Source of the DNA: Helicobacter ibis
GTDB lineage: Bacteria > Campylobacterota > Campylobacteria > Campylobacterales > Helicobacteraceae
Assembly (NCBI RefSeq): GCF_027859255.1
Contig: NZ_JAQHXR010000004.1
Location: 12,858-76,857 of the forward strand
Reading direction: 5' to 3'
DNA length: 64,000 nucleotides
In this document: piece by piece, positions 10,197 to 19,918 of the stretch
Position numbering within the stretch: the first letter of the stretch is position 1
Layout: each line of letters begins with the position of its first letter
The notes under the pieces: model-generated
What the model saw: only the letters and a program-made list of their open reading frames with translations
Told to the model about the DNA's origin: nothing
Databases searched by the model: none
Made by a program: the position numbers and the translations under genes

Positions 10197-11398
10197 ATTA
10201 TAGTCTTGCCTTTATTGCTAAAGTCATATTTTTTAAACTCATCATGAGATACCGCTACGATCACTGCTTTATAATCTTCTAGTTTAAATTTATCCATATC
10301 TTTTAAAGTTAGATTATATTCATGTTTTACTTCTTTACTATCTGCCCATGGATCAAAAATATCTACACAACAATCAAACTCTTGTAATTCTTTTATAATA
10401 TCAACTACTCTTGAATTTCTAATGTCTGGGCAATTTTCTTTAAATGTGATTCCTAAGATTGCAACTTTAGAACCTACAATTTGATGAGAGTTTTTAATCA
10501 TTAGCTTTATGACTTTATTTGCAACCACAATCCCCATATTATCATTAATATGTCTTCCTGCTAGGATTACTTGTGAGTGATAGCCTAAAGATTCAGCCTT
10601 ATGCGTTAGGTAGTATGGATCGACACTTATACAATGCCCCCCTACAAGTCCCGGGCGGAATGGCAAGAAGTTCCACTTTGTCCCTGCTGCTTCTAATACA
10701 TCTAGTGTATCTATGCCCATTTTATCAAAGATTAGCGATAGTTCATTTACAAAGGCGATATTAATATCTCTTTGCGAGTTTTCTATAACTTTGGCTGCTT
10801 CGGCTACCTTTATGCTTGAGGCTTTATGTGTCCCTGCTGTAATTATGCTTGCATAAAGATTATTCACTTCTTCTGCAATTTCTGGTGTAGAACCGCTCGT
10901 TACTTTTTTGATGCTTGGTAGCCTATGTTCTTTATCTCCAGGATTAATCCTCTCTGGTGAATATCCACAGAAGAAATCCACATTAAACTTTAACCCACTC
11001 ATTTCCTCTAAAATAGGCACACAATCTTCTTCTGTGCAACCTGGATAAACAGTGCTTTCATAAATTACTATATCACCTTTTTTGAGTACTTTTCCGACAC
11101 TTGTTGATGCCTTCTTTAGTGGGGTTAAATCAGGTTTATTGTAGTTATCAATAGGAGTTGGAACGGTTACTATAAAAATTTGTGCCTTTTTTAAGTCCTC
11201 CAGATTTGTTGTATAGCTTAGTTTTTGGGCGCTTAATAGTTCTTCTTTATCTACTTCTAGAGTTCTATCATAGCCTTCTTTTAGCTCATTTATTCTAGCT
11301 TCATAAATATCAAATCCAATTACTTCATATTTCTTGCCAAATTCTACTGCTAGTGGTAATCCAACATATCCAAGTCCAATTACAGCTAAAGTTTTCAT
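10145..11398 (-). CDS. tviB: UDP-sugar 6-dehydrogenase, TviB/WbpO type
   Basis: 417-residue NAD-dependent UDP-sugar dehydrogenase that oxidises C6 to a uronic acid. The N-terminal Rossmann motif is VIGLGYVGLPLAVEFGKKY. The next blocks are FIVTVPTPID, then ESTVYPGCTEE, and GYSPERINPGDKEHRL. The catalytic cysteine is in the GLVGGHCISVDPYYL block (about residue 265), and the C-terminal domain has GITFKENCPDIRNS. The VPTPID and PYYLTHKA details favour the TviB/WbpO group (UDP-HexNAc substrates) over UDP-glucose dehydrogenase; that is family knowledge, not proof. It is monocistronic, with a TATAAT box upstream, and its 3' end may be overlapped by the broken gene on the other strand. The product would feed capsule or O-antigen synthesis. 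Confidence 0.9.
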   Translation of the reverse strand: MKTLAVIGLGYVGLPLAVEFGKKYEVIGFDIYEARINELKEGYDRTLEVDKEELLSAQKLSYTTNLEDLKKAQIFIVTVPTPIDNYNKPDLTPLKKASTSVGKVLKKGDIVIYESTVYPGCTEEDCVPILEEMSGLKFNVDFFCGYSPERINPGDKEHRLPSIKKVTSGSTPEIAEEVNNLYASIITAGTHKASSIKVAEAAKVIENSQRDINIAFVNELSLIFDKMGIDTLDVLEAAGTKWNFLPFRPGLVGGHCISVDPYYLTHKAESLGYHSQVILAGRHINDNMGIVVANKVIKLMIKNSHQIVGSKVAILGITFKENCPDIRNSRVVDIIKELQEFDCCVDIFDPWADSKEVKHEYNLTLKDMDKFKLEDYKAVIVAVSHDEFKKYDFSNKGKTIIYDLKGILPKEQVDGRL

Positions 11399-11452
11399 TA
11401 GTATTCCTTTTTGAGTTATTTATAGTTATTTTACTTTGTTTGGGATAAATAA

Positions 11453-11458
11453 ATTATA
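11453..11458 (-). promoter_or_regulatory. TATAAT -10 box upstream of tviB-type gene
   Basis: On the minus strand the sequence reads TATAAT 55 bases before the tviB-type ATG, between that gene and the tmRNA 3' end. No good -35 is seen at the right distance, which is common in epsilonproteobacterial promoters. AAGGA lies close to the ATG as the ribosome site. Confidence 0.4.
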
Positions 11459-11483
11459 AACGGAATTTTTATTTGAGAGAATC

Positions 11484-11853
11484 TGGTGGAGCTGTGGGGG
11501 ATCGAACCCCAGTCCAAAAATCAAATCATCAATGATTGAATTACATGCTTTTCGTTGGTTTGTTATGCTTCTTTTTTATAAAACACCAAGAAATTTATAA
11601 AAAATGCAGTCCTAAAAACTTAGATTCTATATCGGACATATAAAATTGCATCTAGCAAACATGATATCTTTAGTAAATAGCTAGAATCTCTACTAAAAAC
11701 AGCTCCTAAAGTCGATAAACTTACGCAACTTTAGCGTAAGCTGGAGCGTAATTTGTATTATTTGCGTTTATATTTAGCGGTCGATTTTACGACTTAACCA
11801 TGTCGGCATGCAATCAGAGCAATTCAACTCCTGTCGATATCCAAGTCAGCCCC
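11484..11853 (-). ncRNA. ssrA: tmRNA
   Basis: Trans-translation RNA that rescues stalled ribosomes. The 3' end has an encoded CCA and a tRNA-like T arm (GGGGTTCGATCCCC), and the 5' end is GGGGCTGACTTGG. The 7-bp acceptor pairing GGGGCUG/CAGCUCC holds with one G-U. The tag frame (minus strand, 11765 down to 11721) reads ANNTNYAPAYAKVA then TAA, close to the known H. pylori tag but ending Val-Ala. The length of about 370 nt is normal. One extra G precedes the presumed mature 5' end, consistent with 5' processing. Confidence 0.96.
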
Positions 11854-11871
11854 CAATTTATAGAGGGCTAA

Positions 11872-11900
11872 ATTCTATTGCTATTTGTTAATTTTGTCAA
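11872..11900 (-). promoter_or_regulatory. Sigma-70 promoter of ssrA
   Basis: On the minus strand, TTGACA (11900-11895), a 17-base spacer and TAGAAT (11877-11872) precede the tmRNA. The predicted start lies roughly 12-15 bases before the mature 5' end, leaving a short leader to be trimmed by RNase P. The match to the sigma-70 consensus is among the best in the window. Confidence 0.7.
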
Positions 11901-11941
11901 GTTTTAGTAAAATCCAAATTAAAATAGAACAAGGATTCTTA

Positions 11942-12724
11942 GTGATAACTACAACACATATATTAAAGAAAAAAAGAAACGAAAAAATAACTATGATAAC
12001 AGCATATGATGCACTTTTTGCCAAGATTTTTGATGGTGAAGTTGATATGATTTTGGTTGGTGATAGTTTGCATATGAGCTTCTTTGGTGAGAGCGATACT
12101 TTAGGGGTTAGTTTAGATTCTATGATATATCATACAAAAGCAGTGTGTAATGGTGCTAAAGAAAGCCTTGTAGTGTGTGATTTACCATTTGGAATCACAC
12201 AAGATGAGAGTGAGGCAGTAAAAAGTGCAATTAGGGTTTATAAAGAAACAAAAGCACAAGCAGTAAAGCTAGAAGGTGGTGTTGAGGTAGCAAATATAGT
12301 AAAGGGCATCACTAATTTAGGAATCGCAGTTGTTGGGCATATAGGGCTAAAACCGCAGTTTGTTCGTGCTGATGGTGGATATAAAATTAAGGGAAAAAGT
12401 GATAAAGAAATAGAAAAGCTATTTTTAGATGCGAAGGCTTTGCAGGATTCTGGAGCATTTTGTATAGTGCTAGAGGGAGTTAAAAGTGAAGTAGCAAAGG
12501 AAATAACAAATTTGCTAGAAATTCCAACTATAGGTATAGGAAGCGGTGTAGATACTGATGGACAAGTGCTTGTATGGAGTGATGCATTTGGATTTTTTAA
12601 TGAGTTTAAACCAAAATTTGTCCGAGAATATTTAAATGGTGCTAGTCTTGTTAAAGATGCATTAAAAAAATATGTAAGCGATGTAAAGAGTAAAAACTTT
12701 CCAAATGAAAGTGAAAGCTACTAA
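11942..12724 (+). CDS. panB: 3-methyl-2-oxobutanoate hydroxymethyltransferase
   Basis: First step of pantothenate synthesis: transfer of a hydroxymethyl group from methylene-THF to ketoisovalerate. The 260 residues from GTG 11942 match family length. An upstream in-frame ATG (11885) would add an unlikely leader over the ssrA promoter, and AAGGA lies just before the GTG. Motifs seen: [24 protein letters not shown] (metal-binding Asp), [19 protein letters not shown] and [17 protein letters not shown]. It ends in a TAATG overlap with ruvB, so the two are coupled. Confidence 0.96.
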   Translation: MITTTHILKKKRNEKITMITAYDALFAKIFDGEVDMILVGDSLHMSFFGESDTLGVSLDSMIYHTKAVCNGAKESLVVCDLPFGITQDESEAVKSAIRVYKETKAQAVKLEGGVEVANIVKGITNLGIAVVGHIGLKPQFVRADGGYKIKGKSDKEIEKLFLDAKALQDSGAFCIVLEGVKSEVAKEITNLLEIPTIGIGSGVDTDGQVLVWSDAFGFFNEFKPKFVREYLNGASLVKDALKKYVSDVKSKNFPNESESY

Positions 12725-13731
12725 TGGAAAGAATAGTAGAAATTGAAAAACTATCAATCCAAGGCGACGAAGATGTAAAGCTTCGTCCAACTAGTTGGGA
12801 TAATTATATAGGACAAGAAAAGCTAAAGAAAAATCTTCAAGTATTCATAAATGCTGCTAAAAAAAGGGGAGAGTGCTTAGATCATATATTGCTCTTTGGT
12901 CCCCCTGGATTAGGGAAGACAACTTTAGCTCATATAATAAGCAATGAACTTAATGCACCAATTAAAGTTACAGCTGCACCAATGATAGAAAAAGCTGGAG
13001 ATTTAGCAGCTATTTTGACAAATCTAAGTGAAGGAGAGATACTATTTATAGATGAGATTCATAGGCTTTCTCCTGCTATTGAAGAGATATTGTATCCAGC
13101 TATGGAGGATTTTAGGCTTGATATTATAATAGGCAGTGGTCCTGCTGCACAAACTGTTAAGATAGATTTGCCAAATTTTACCCTAATAGGGGCTACAACA
13201 AGAGCTGGAATGATAAGTAATCCTCTAAGAGATAGGTTTGGAATGCAATTTAGAATGCAGTTTTACGAACATAATGAATTATCAAAAATTGTGCAACTTG
13301 CATCACAAAAACTACAAAAAGAATGTGAAAATTCTGCTGCATTAGAAATAGCTAAGCGTTCAAGAGGGACACCTAGAATCGCACTTAGACTACTAAAGAG
13401 AGTGAGAGATTTTGCTGATGTTGCAAACGAGGAAGTTATAAATCAATCTCGCACAAAATATGCACTAGATGAACTTGGTGTAAATGAACATGGTTTTGAT
13501 GAACTTGATTTAAGATTCTTAAAAATATTATGTGAGGCTAGAGGCAGGGCAATAGGGCTTAGCACCATTGCTGCTGCTATGAGTGAAGATGAAGGAACAA
13601 TCGAAGATGTAATTGAGCCTTATTTGCTAACTCTAGGATACTTGGAGAGGACCGCTAGAGGTAGGATTGCGACAAATAAGACTTATGAGTTATTTTCATT
13701 TTCAAAAGAGAGAAGTATTTTTGATATATAG
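12724..13731 (+). CDS. ruvB: Holliday junction branch migration helicase RuvB
   Basis: AAA+ motor that, with RuvA, drives Holliday junction branch migration. The 335 residues are full length. Motifs: [15 protein letters not shown] at the N-terminus, Walker [13 protein letters not shown] (about residue 60), Walker [10 protein letters not shown], sensor and arginine-finger regions ([18 protein letters not shown]) and a C-terminal winged helix ([17 protein letters not shown]). The start overlaps the panB stop by one base. A decayed minus-strand gene begins 2 bases after its stop. Confidence 0.97.
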   Translation: MERIVEIEKLSIQGDEDVKLRPTSWDNYIGQEKLKKNLQVFINAAKKRGECLDHILLFGPPGLGKTTLAHIISNELNAPIKVTAAPMIEKAGDLAAILTNLSEGEILFIDEIHRLSPAIEEILYPAMEDFRLDIIIGSGPAAQTVKIDLPNFTLIGATTRAGMISNPLRDRFGMQFRMQFYEHNELSKIVQLASQKLQKECENSAALEIAKRSRGTPRIALRLLKRVRDFADVANEEVINQSRTKYALDELGVNEHGFDELDLRFLKILCEARGRAIGLSTIAAAMSEDEGTIEDVIEPYLLTLGYLERTARGRIATNKTYELFSFSKERSIFDI

Positions 13732-13732
13732 C

Positions 13733-14340
13733 TTATAGTTTTAGAAATTCATTATAGTATTTCCATGAATCCATTATATCGCTTCTATTTCTCTTTAGTA
13801 GAGATAGGTGATTATCTAGCACTTTTTTAAGTTTTTCTTTTGAATATTGATTTTCTTTAAAATACTCCAAGACTTCAGATACTTTTAGTTTTTTATTTAT
13901 TACTTTTTGTTTTTCTTGTTGTGGTATTTTTATGCATTCTAATATGTAAGCTCGAGTGTGTTTAGATAAGTCTTTGCAGTTATTTTTAAAATACTCTATA
14001 TCATAGCTTTTGTCGCATATTATTATTAGATTATCTGGGGAAGAGTTAGAGAAGCAATTTATTATATCTTGTGTGTTGTTCTCTAGGAAGCAAACTTGTG
14101 GTTATCGTTAGTAATACCCCCCCCCTCTTTGTTTGAATCTATACTATTTTCTATTCCCATTTTATTTCTTTCTAAATCGTTTGGGTGGATATGTATTTGT
14201 ATTTGTTTTTAAGAGATGCTTTATTGATTCTATTGAATCTATTCTTAAGCATATAGATTTTGTGTTTTGGATTAGATTGAAAAATTTTTCTGCATTTTGA
14301 TATTTGGGATATTTAATAGCTAACAAATTGATATAAAATC
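13733..14340 (-). pseudogene. Decayed gene of unknown function with 9-base G/C tract
   Basis: No intact frame spans this 600-base stretch, but protein-like reading can be followed on the minus strand. INLLAIKYPKYQNAEKFFNL (from about 14335) passes by frameshift to IHPNDLERNKMGIENS, then a 9-G tract. After at least one further lesion, VCFLENNTQDIINCF continues open for about 120 codons to a TAA at 13733, ending SDIMDSWKYYNEFLKL. I do not recognise the family. The composition (Lys/Asn/Ile-rich, soluble) and the tract suggest a former phase-variable surface-modification gene, by analogy with the other tract-bearing loci here; that is inference. Confidence 0.6.
14117..14125 (-). repeat. Poly-G tract on minus strand (9 G)
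   Basis: Nine consecutive C on the plus strand, read as G on the coding strand of the decayed gene. In the present register the frame runs 8 codons beyond the tract (ITNDNHKF then A-S) to a TAG. None of the three registers connects cleanly to the downstream open segment, so the tract alone could not restore the gene. Confidence 0.85.
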
Positions 14341-14449
14341 ATCTAGTAGGTTATCATATATTTATTTTTATTTTATATTGGATTAATAATTTAAGTTTAT
14401 CAAAGTTTGCTAGTTATTGTATTTTAGCTTGGATTATATTTATATGAAG

Positions 14450-14526
14450 TGGTACGCCCAAGAGGATTCGAACCTCTGACCTACGGCTTAGAAGGCCGTT
14501 GCTCTATCCAGCTGAGCTATGAGCGC
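14450..14526 (-). tRNA. tRNA-Arg(TCT)
   Basis: Minus-strand cloverleaf with an encoded CCA. The D arm is GCTC...GAGC. The anticodon loop is CTTCTAA (anticodon TCT) on a CGGC/GCCG-type stem, and the T arm is CAGAGGTTCGAATCCTCTTG. The acceptor stem closes with a G-U at position 1-72. Anticodon TCT reads AGA/AGG arginine codons. Confidence 0.93.
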
Positions 14527-14544
14527 ATATTTGTAACATAGAAG

Positions 14545-14622
14545 TGGTACCAAAGGGGGGACTCGAACCCCCGACCTCCGGCTTATGAGACCAGCGCTCT
14601 AAACCACCTGAGCTACCTTGGC
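14545..14622 (-). tRNA. tRNA-Met(CAT), probably elongator
   Basis: Minus-strand cloverleaf of 78 nt with encoded CCA. The anticodon loop is CTCATAA (CAT), the T arm GGGGGTTCGAGTCCCCC. The acceptor is GCCAAGG/CTTTGGT, and the first base pair is not the mismatch of an initiator, so it is an elongator. A CAT anticodon could also be tRNA-Ile2 with lysidine; the stem pattern GCTGG/CCGGA looks more like elongator Met. It sits 18 bases from tRNA-Arg and may be co-transcribed. Confidence 0.88.
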
Positions 14623-14673
14623 ACTTCAAAAGGTGAGATTATATAGAATTTGTATTTAAAATAAAATTAAATT

Positions 14674-15261
14674 CTAGCCTATTGTGTCAATTTGTATATT
14701 GCCAACATGTATTGCATGGCTGAATTCTCTTAGGATTCTATGTGTTTTGGCCTCTTGGTTTTGATTCATTATATCATTATAGTTGCTAGATAATTGCTTG
14801 AAGTGTGGCTTTTTATAATTTCCTTCCAAATTATTTAGATTTTCTTGGAATTCCTTTGCTACTACTTCCCAGCCATTTTTGCTAATACCTAAGAATCCTA
14901 TTGGATTTGTTTTTTCGTCTATTTTGTCTTTTTGTTCTTTTTCTTGTTGTTCTACTCTCTCAACGCTCCCACTTAGATTCCCTGCTCTTGTAAGAGTTTG
15001 TGCTACTGATATTTTTTCGTTATGAGACATACCTGCAGTTACCCTTTCAAATGCCAAATATTGCTCATCACTCATTATCTCTAAACTAACTAACCCATAA
15101 GTTACGCGTGGTTTTAATGCTAGGCTATCGTCATTTTCATTTATAGATTCTATCTTTTGTGTTTTGTTTGTTTGACTTATATTTTTGCCATCACTTAGTA
15201 GCTTGTTTGCTTCATTGATTACGCTACCAATTTGTGAGCTAAGCGACTGATTGACAACCAT
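14674..15261 (-). CDS. Unknown protein of the sigma-54 flagellar regulon
   Basis: 195 soluble residues that I do not recognise. There is no signal peptide, membrane segment or cysteine cluster. The N-terminus (QSLSSQIGSVINEANKLLSD) and the Asn/Gln-rich, coiled-prone middle (VERVEQQEKEQKDKIDEK) look like secreted or chaperone-type flagellar proteins. A central FERVTAGMSHNEKISVAQTL segment resembles no motif I know. A textbook sigma-54 promoter lies 34 bases before the ATG, the same arrangement as for its neighbour flgL. The gene therefore has its own promoter and is likely made at the middle stage of flagellar assembly. Possible roles are a hook-junction or filament-cap helper or an export chaperone; these are guesses. 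Confidence 0.8.
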   Translation of the reverse strand: MVVNQSLSSQIGSVINEANKLLSDGKNISQTNKTQKIESINENDDSLALKPRVTYGLVSLEIMSDEQYLAFERVTAGMSHNEKISVAQTLTRAGNLSGSVERVEQQEKEQKDKIDEKTNPIGFLGISKNGWEVVAKEFQENLNNLEGNYKKPHFKQLSSNYNDIMNQNQEAKTHRILREFSHAIHVGNIQIDTIG

Positions 15262-15294
15262 AAATAACCCTTTATATAAGTTTGTATTATTAGA

Positions 15295-15310
15295 AGCAAA
15301 AAGGATTCCA
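15295..15310 (-). promoter_or_regulatory. Sigma-54 promoter of the unknown flagellar-regulon gene
   Basis: On the minus strand the site reads TGGAATCCTTTTTGCT: GG and GC are spaced as required (TGGNA-N6-TTGCT). The predicted start is about 12 bases downstream, leaving an untranslated leader of about 20 bases with AAAGGG before the ATG at 15261. This would place the gene under RpoN and the FlgR-type activator of Helicobacter. Confidence 0.82.
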
Positions 15311-15352
15311 AAAGTGTGAATTTAGGTAGCTATTTTGTGTAGGATTAAAGTT

Positions 15353-15379
15353 ACTTAGAATCTAAAATGGATTCTAAGT
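15353..15379 (-). terminator. Hairpin at the end of flgL
   Basis: A perfect 10-bp inverted repeat, ACTTAGAATC / GATTCTAAGT, with a 7-base loop overlaps the flgL stop codon region and is followed on the minus strand by AACTTTAATCC. The T-run is poor, so termination would be partial or factor-assisted. It separates flgL from the next sigma-54 unit. Confidence 0.5.
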
Positions 15380-18003
15380 TAAATGTAATTTACTAAAGAT
15401 AGTTGAGAGATTTTACCAATAGATGATAGCAATGATTGATAGTTCATGCTTAGGGTTGAAAATTGTAGATAGTTTTCTGCTAAGTCAGTGTCAATAGTAT
15501 CTGATCTAAGTGTCATTGTTTGAGTTATTAGCACTTCTGTTCGTTCAATGGAGTATTTAAATGAGTTCCCTTGAGAACCATTTTTTGTATGTGCTTTATT
15601 TACATGATCTGCTAGATGATCAAATATTAATAGTGCATTTTGAATCCCAGGATTTCTCATTGAATCATTATATGAAGCATTGCCACCAGGTCTATAGATT
15701 CCTTCTTCTACTGCTTTTATTATCTCATCTATTTGCTCGAAGAAATTTACATGCGGATCATCTGCTACTAGAGCATTGTTTGCATTAAATGTTAAGGCTG
15801 GTTTCCCTGCATTTTGCACCCTTCCGTTTGCATCAAGAGAAAAATCACTACTTGTATTATCATACATTGTAAATTCCATTCTTGTAGCTGATCTTTGTAG
15901 GTCTTTTATTTGTAGTTGTCCATTTTGATCCAAACTTACGCTTAAATTTGCTTTAGAGTTATTAATCATATTCTCATAAGCTCTTTTGACTGCTGGATCG
16001 TTGAAGTTAGCCCCACCTGCACCATTATTTGTAATAGCATTTAGATCATTGGTTGATGTGTTTGATAGATTCATAACCATTCCAATAGTATTTGCTAATT
16101 GCTGATATGTTACTTCATCTGCTGGTGTTGCTTGTCCATTTACTTGTGGTGGATTACCATTAGGACCTAAGATTGGAATCTCTAGTCCACCAACTTGAAC
16201 TCCATTCATTGTTTGTGGAGAATCTATAATTAGCACACTTCCGCTATCTCTAAATTCGATTCTTGCGTTAATTGGGATTCCGTTAATATCTTTTACTTCT
16301 AGGTTATATGTATGCCCATTTAGGCTACCACCTGCTACTTCTGATAGTTTTGTATCTAGTGTTGCATATTCATTTGAATCTCTTATTATTTGTGATACAT
16401 TTGAGCTTAGAGTTGATCCTTCTTTTTCAAATGCTGCTCTATCATACTCCACACTATAATCATGTCTAAAACCATTTACCGGTTGACCAGCGGCATTATT
16501 TGCTGTGATTGTTAGGCTTAGACTACTCTCGCCAATATATGGTAGATCATCTTTGTCTGCTGGTTCTTTTTGTTTTACATTATTATCCTTAATAACTATC
16601 TTGCCTTCTGAAAATTCAACCTCCACATTTGCACCTGGTTGTGCATTATACATCTGTCCTATTGCGTCCATTAGATCTTGCACTGTGGTATCAGGTCCGA
16701 TTGGAAAGTTTGTATTTAAGTTGGTGTTTGTTGGATTTTTATCAGCATCATTTGCACTAATACCGCTTAGATCAAGGCTTGTTACTCCTGCTGGGAAAAT
16801 ATCTGTTAGTTTTGTGTCTTTTTTGGCTATTTCGTTATTATGCGTTCTAAATGTAGTTGGAATTGTATGTAATCTATGATCATTGTAGTCTTCTACTGAA
16901 GCAATAGAATCATTAGAAAAACTTCCTAGATATGGGCTTTGAACATATGTATTAACCTTAGCACCACTGCTAAGCAATGCATCCATATCAGCTACACCAA
17001 TGCCATCTGGATTATTTGGATCTCGATAGTTGCTTGAAACCATGTGGAATTCTATATTTGATCTACCGCCTGTTAGATCTTTAATCTCAATTTGACCCCA
17101 TTCATTAAGCCTTACATCTACAACTTTATTTGTTGTTGTATTTCCAAATTCTTTTCCGATTCTATCTAGCAAATCTTGTACTTTTACAGCACTATCTTTA
17201 TCTGTGTATGCTACATCCATTTGGAATTTTGATTTAAAAGGTGTGCCATCTGGTCTCCTGCCTGTTATGTAAAATACTTCTGGAGCGTCATTGCTTGGAT
17301 CTCCATCATTATCTCCTACTAGATCTCTTAGAGTATCATCAGCTTTTATATATACTTCCTCTCCTTGACCTGTTGGATGGTTTGGATCCATTATTTCTGG
17401 ATTTAGTTTGCTTTGATTATACTTTGGGACATTTGTTGTTATTACCCTATTTGTATCTCTATCAGAACCAAAGAATAGTTCATATCCTGTTATATTGTAC
17501 GGAAGTGAATTGTTTGAGCCAAGAAGAGCGTTTAAAGAACCATTGTTGCCATTGTATGTGCCGTCTTTATTAAATGGTATGTTTGTTGTATTTGTTCCTC
17601 CAAATAGATACTCTCCACCTATCGATGTGTTTGCTATTGATAGGAAGTGATCTCTAATTGCTTTTAAGTCTTTTGCTATCGCAAGGCGTGATGTCTCACT
17701 ATGAATGTCGTTTGCACCTTGTACTAGTTTGCTCTTAAAGTTATCCATAGACTTTGTTAGTTCTTGTAGTGCTGTGTCTGTATGGTTTGTAAAAGTTAAT
17801 GCATTGTTTGCTATGTCTTTTGTTTGTCTTAGTGTTGTTAGATTGTAATCCAAATTAAGAGTTTTACTAAAAATAGATGAGCCTTGATAACCCATTTGAA
17901 TCTTTAATCCACTCATTCTTTGCATTGTTAGATCAAGTTGCGACATTAGCCTATCTTGCTGATATTGAAGCTTTGAATATATGGAGTTTGTCCCTACTCT
18001 CAT
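15379..18003 (-). CDS. flgL: Flagellar hook-filament junction protein FlgL
   Basis: Structural protein joining hook to filament, exported by the flagellar type III system. At 874 residues it is in the long form seen in Helicobacter and much larger than the enteric protein of about 300. The N-terminal coiled region has MRVGTNSIYSKLQYQQDRLM, and the ends carry the flagellin-like helices (C-terminal TDLAENYLQFSTLSMNYQSL then LLSSIGKISQLSLVNYI). The centre is a large Asn/Asp/Thr-rich surface domain. No lesion is seen. A sigma-54 promoter lies upstream, so it is a class-2 flagellar gene. The plus-strand open frames inside it are shadows. Confidence 0.95.
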   Translation of the reverse strand: MRVGTNSIYSKLQYQQDRLMSQLDLTMQRMSGLKIQMGYQGSSIFSKTLNLDYNLTTLRQTKDIANNALTFTNHTDTALQELTKSMDNFKSKLVQGANDIHSETSRLAIAKDLKAIRDHFLSIANTSIGGEYLFGGTNTTNIPFNKDGTYNGNNGSLNALLGSNNSLPYNITGYELFFGSDRDTNRVITTNVPKYNQSKLNPEIMDPNHPTGQGEEVYIKADDTLRDLVGDNDGDPSNDAPEVFYITGRRPDGTPFKSKFQMDVAYTDKDSAVKVQDLLDRIGKEFGNTTTNKVVDVRLNEWGQIEIKDLTGGRSNIEFHMVSSNYRDPNNPDGIGVADMDALLSSGAKVNTYVQSPYLGSFSNDSIASVEDYNDHRLHTIPTTFRTHNNEIAKKDTKLTDIFPAGVTSLDLSGISANDADKNPTNTNLNTNFPIGPDTTVQDLMDAIGQMYNAQPGANVEVEFSEGKIVIKDNNVKQKEPADKDDLPYIGESSLSLTITANNAAGQPVNGFRHDYSVEYDRAAFEKEGSTLSSNVSQIIRDSNEYATLDTKLSEVAGGSLNGHTYNLEVKDINGIPINARIEFRDSGSVLIIDSPQTMNGVQVGGLEIPILGPNGNPPQVNGQATPADEVTYQQLANTIGMVMNLSNTSTNDLNAITNNGAGGANFNDPAVKRAYENMINNSKANLSVSLDQNGQLQIKDLQRSATRMEFTMYDNTSSDFSLDANGRVQNAGKPALTFNANNALVADDPHVNFFEQIDEIIKAVEEGIYRPGGNASYNDSMRNPGIQNALLIFDHLADHVNKAHTKNGSQGNSFKYSIERTEVLITQTMTLRSDTIDTDLAENYLQFSTLSMNYQSLLSSIGKISQLSLVNYI

Positions 18004-18048
18004 AGCTACCCCTTTAGAGTTAAATTTATAAATTTTAAGTGGGATTCA

Positions 18049-18064
18049 AGCAAAAAATATTCCA
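18049..18064 (-). promoter_or_regulatory. Sigma-54 promoter of flgL
   Basis: On the minus strand the site reads TGGAATATTTTTTGCT, a perfect-spacing -24/-12 element. The predicted start is about 35 bases before the flgL ATG, with AAGGGG as ribosome site. It matches the element of the neighbouring unknown gene at 11 of 16 or more positions. Confidence 0.85.
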
Positions 18065-18087
18065 TAAGTTTGTGGATATATGATTTA

Positions 18088-18116
18088 TTGTTTATTTTAT
18101 TTTTTTGAGTTAGAAT
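18088..18116 (+). promoter_or_regulatory. Sigma-70 promoter of aspS operon
   Basis: TTGTTT (18088-18093), a 17-base T-rich spacer and TAGAAT (18111-18116) lie 42 bases before the aspS start. It is back to back with the flgL sigma-54 site in a 154-base divergent region. AGGAG precedes the aspS start. Confidence 0.5.
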
Positions 18117-18157
18117 CCTAGATTTTTATTAGTTTTAGAAACTTGTAGGAGCAGAAT

Positions 18158-19909
18158 TTGAGAACACATTATTGTGCTAGTCTAAACGAGGCAAATATCG
18201 GAGAAGAAGTAAGCTTATGTGGGTGGTGTAATACTTATAGAGATCATGGTGGAATTATCTTTATAGATTTGCGTGATAGAAGCGGGTTAGTTCAGCTTGT
18301 ATTTGATCCAAAAGACTTTGAAGATTCACATAAAATCGCTTCAGAAGTTAGGGATGAATATGTGTTAATAGCCAAAGGAAAAGTAAGAAGAAGAGGTGAG
18401 GGATTGGAAAATCCTAAACTAAAAACTGGAAAAATAGAAGTTCTAGTAAGCAAATTGATTATAGAAAATAAAAGTTTAACTCCTCCTATTGCAGTTGGTG
18501 ATGAAAGTGTTGGTGAAGATGTGAGATTAAAATATCGTTATTTAGATTTAAGAAATCCAAGACTACAAGAGATTTTTATCACGCGTTCAAAAGTGGCACA
18601 AGCTACAAGAAATACTCTAAGTAATTTAGGATTCTTAGAAGTAGAAACTCCTATTTTAACTAAAGCCACACCTGAGGGAGCTAGAGATTATCTAGTGCCA
18701 AGTAGGGTTCATCATGGTGAGTTTTACGCACTTCCTCAAAGTCCGCAACTTTTTAAACAACTCTTAATGGTAAGTGGATTTGATAGATATTTTCAGATTG
18801 CAAAATGCTTCAGAGATGAAGATTTGAGGCTCGATAGACAGCCTGAATTTACTCAAATTGATATTGAAATGAGTTTTGTAGAGCAAAAAGATGTAATACA
18901 AGTAGCTGAAGAGGTTATAAAGTCTATATTTGGTGCTTGTGGTATAGAGGTAAATGCTCCATTCCCACATTATACATATAGCGATGTAATGGAGAGCTAT
19001 GGTAGCGATAAGCCGGATTTACGCTATGAACTACCACTTATTGAAGTATCTGATTTATTCATAGATTCTTCTAATGAAATATTTGCTTCTATTGCAAAAG
19101 ATTCTAAGAAAAATAGATTTAAAGCTTTGTGTGTTAATGGTGGAGATAACTTCTTTAGCCGAAAGACATTAGGAGAGGCAGAAGAATTTGTTAGAAAATT
19201 TGGTGCTAAAGGACTTGCATATATTCAAGTAAAAGAAGAAGGAGCTAAAGGACCACTTGTTAAATTTATAAGTGAAGATAAGTTAAAAGTATTACTAGAT
19301 AGAGTTGGTGCTAGTGTGGGCGATATTATATTCTTTGGTGCTGGGGCTAAAAAAGTCGTATGGGATTATATGGGAAGACTCCGCCAAAAAATCGCTTCTG
19401 ATATGGGAATGATTGATGAGAGTTTATATAAATTCTTGTGGGTTGTTGATTTTCCTATGTTTGAGAGAAATGATGATGGAAGCATCTCTGCATTGCACCA
19501 CCCATTTACAATGCCAAAAAATATTGATGTAGAAGATATTGAAGAGATTAACTCTGTAGCGTATGATATTGTGCTAAATGGATTTGAAATTGGTGGAGGA
19601 AGTATTAGGATTCATAAGCAAGATATTCAAAGCAAAGTATTTGAGTTGCTTGGAATTAGTAAAGAAGAAGCAGAAGATAAGTTTAGCTTCCTATTAGAAG
19701 CATTGCAATTTGGAGCACCACCTCATGGCGGAATTGCGTTTGGACTAGATAGAATCATCATGCTTCTAACGAAGGCAAATTCTATTAGAGATGTAATTGC
19801 ATTCCCTAAAACGCAAAGAGCGACTTGTCCGCTAACTTCTGCTCCAAGTGTTGCAGGAGAGGAGCAATTAAGGGAGCTACATATTAGAGTTAGAGAAACA
19901 AAAAAATAA
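18158..19909 (+). CDS. aspS: Aspartyl-tRNA synthetase
   Basis: Class IIb synthetase charging tRNA-Asp, and in organisms like this one usually tRNA-Asn as well. 583 residues, full length. The N-terminal OB-fold anticodon domain has [20 protein letters not shown]. Class II motif 1 follows ([20 protein letters not shown]), then motif 2 [20 protein letters not shown], the bacterial GAD insertion, and motif 3 [15 protein letters not shown]. It starts at TTG behind TAGGAG. It heads aspS-adk-ppa, an order I recall from H. pylori. Confidence 0.97.
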   Translation: MRTHYCASLNEANIGEEVSLCGWCNTYRDHGGIIFIDLRDRSGLVQLVFDPKDFEDSHKIASEVRDEYVLIAKGKVRRRGEGLENPKLKTGKIEVLVSKLIIENKSLTPPIAVGDESVGEDVRLKYRYLDLRNPRLQEIFITRSKVAQATRNTLSNLGFLEVETPILTKATPEGARDYLVPSRVHHGEFYALPQSPQLFKQLLMVSGFDRYFQIAKCFRDEDLRLDRQPEFTQIDIEMSFVEQKDVIQVAEEVIKSIFGACGIEVNAPFPHYTYSDVMESYGSDKPDLRYELPLIEVSDLFIDSSNEIFASIAKDSKKNRFKALCVNGGDNFFSRKTLGEAEEFVRKFGAKGLAYIQVKEEGAKGPLVKFISEDKLKVLLDRVGASVGDIIFFGAGAKKVVWDYMGRLRQKIASDMGMIDESLYKFLWVVDFPMFERNDDGSISALHHPFTMPKNIDVEDIEEINSVAYDIVLNGFEIGGGSIRIHKQDIQSKVFELLGISKEEAEDKFSFLLEALQFGAPPHGGIAFGLDRIIMLLTKANSIRDVIAFPKTQRATCPLTSAPSVAGEEQLRELHIRVRETKK

Positions 19910-19918
19910 GGAGAAAGA

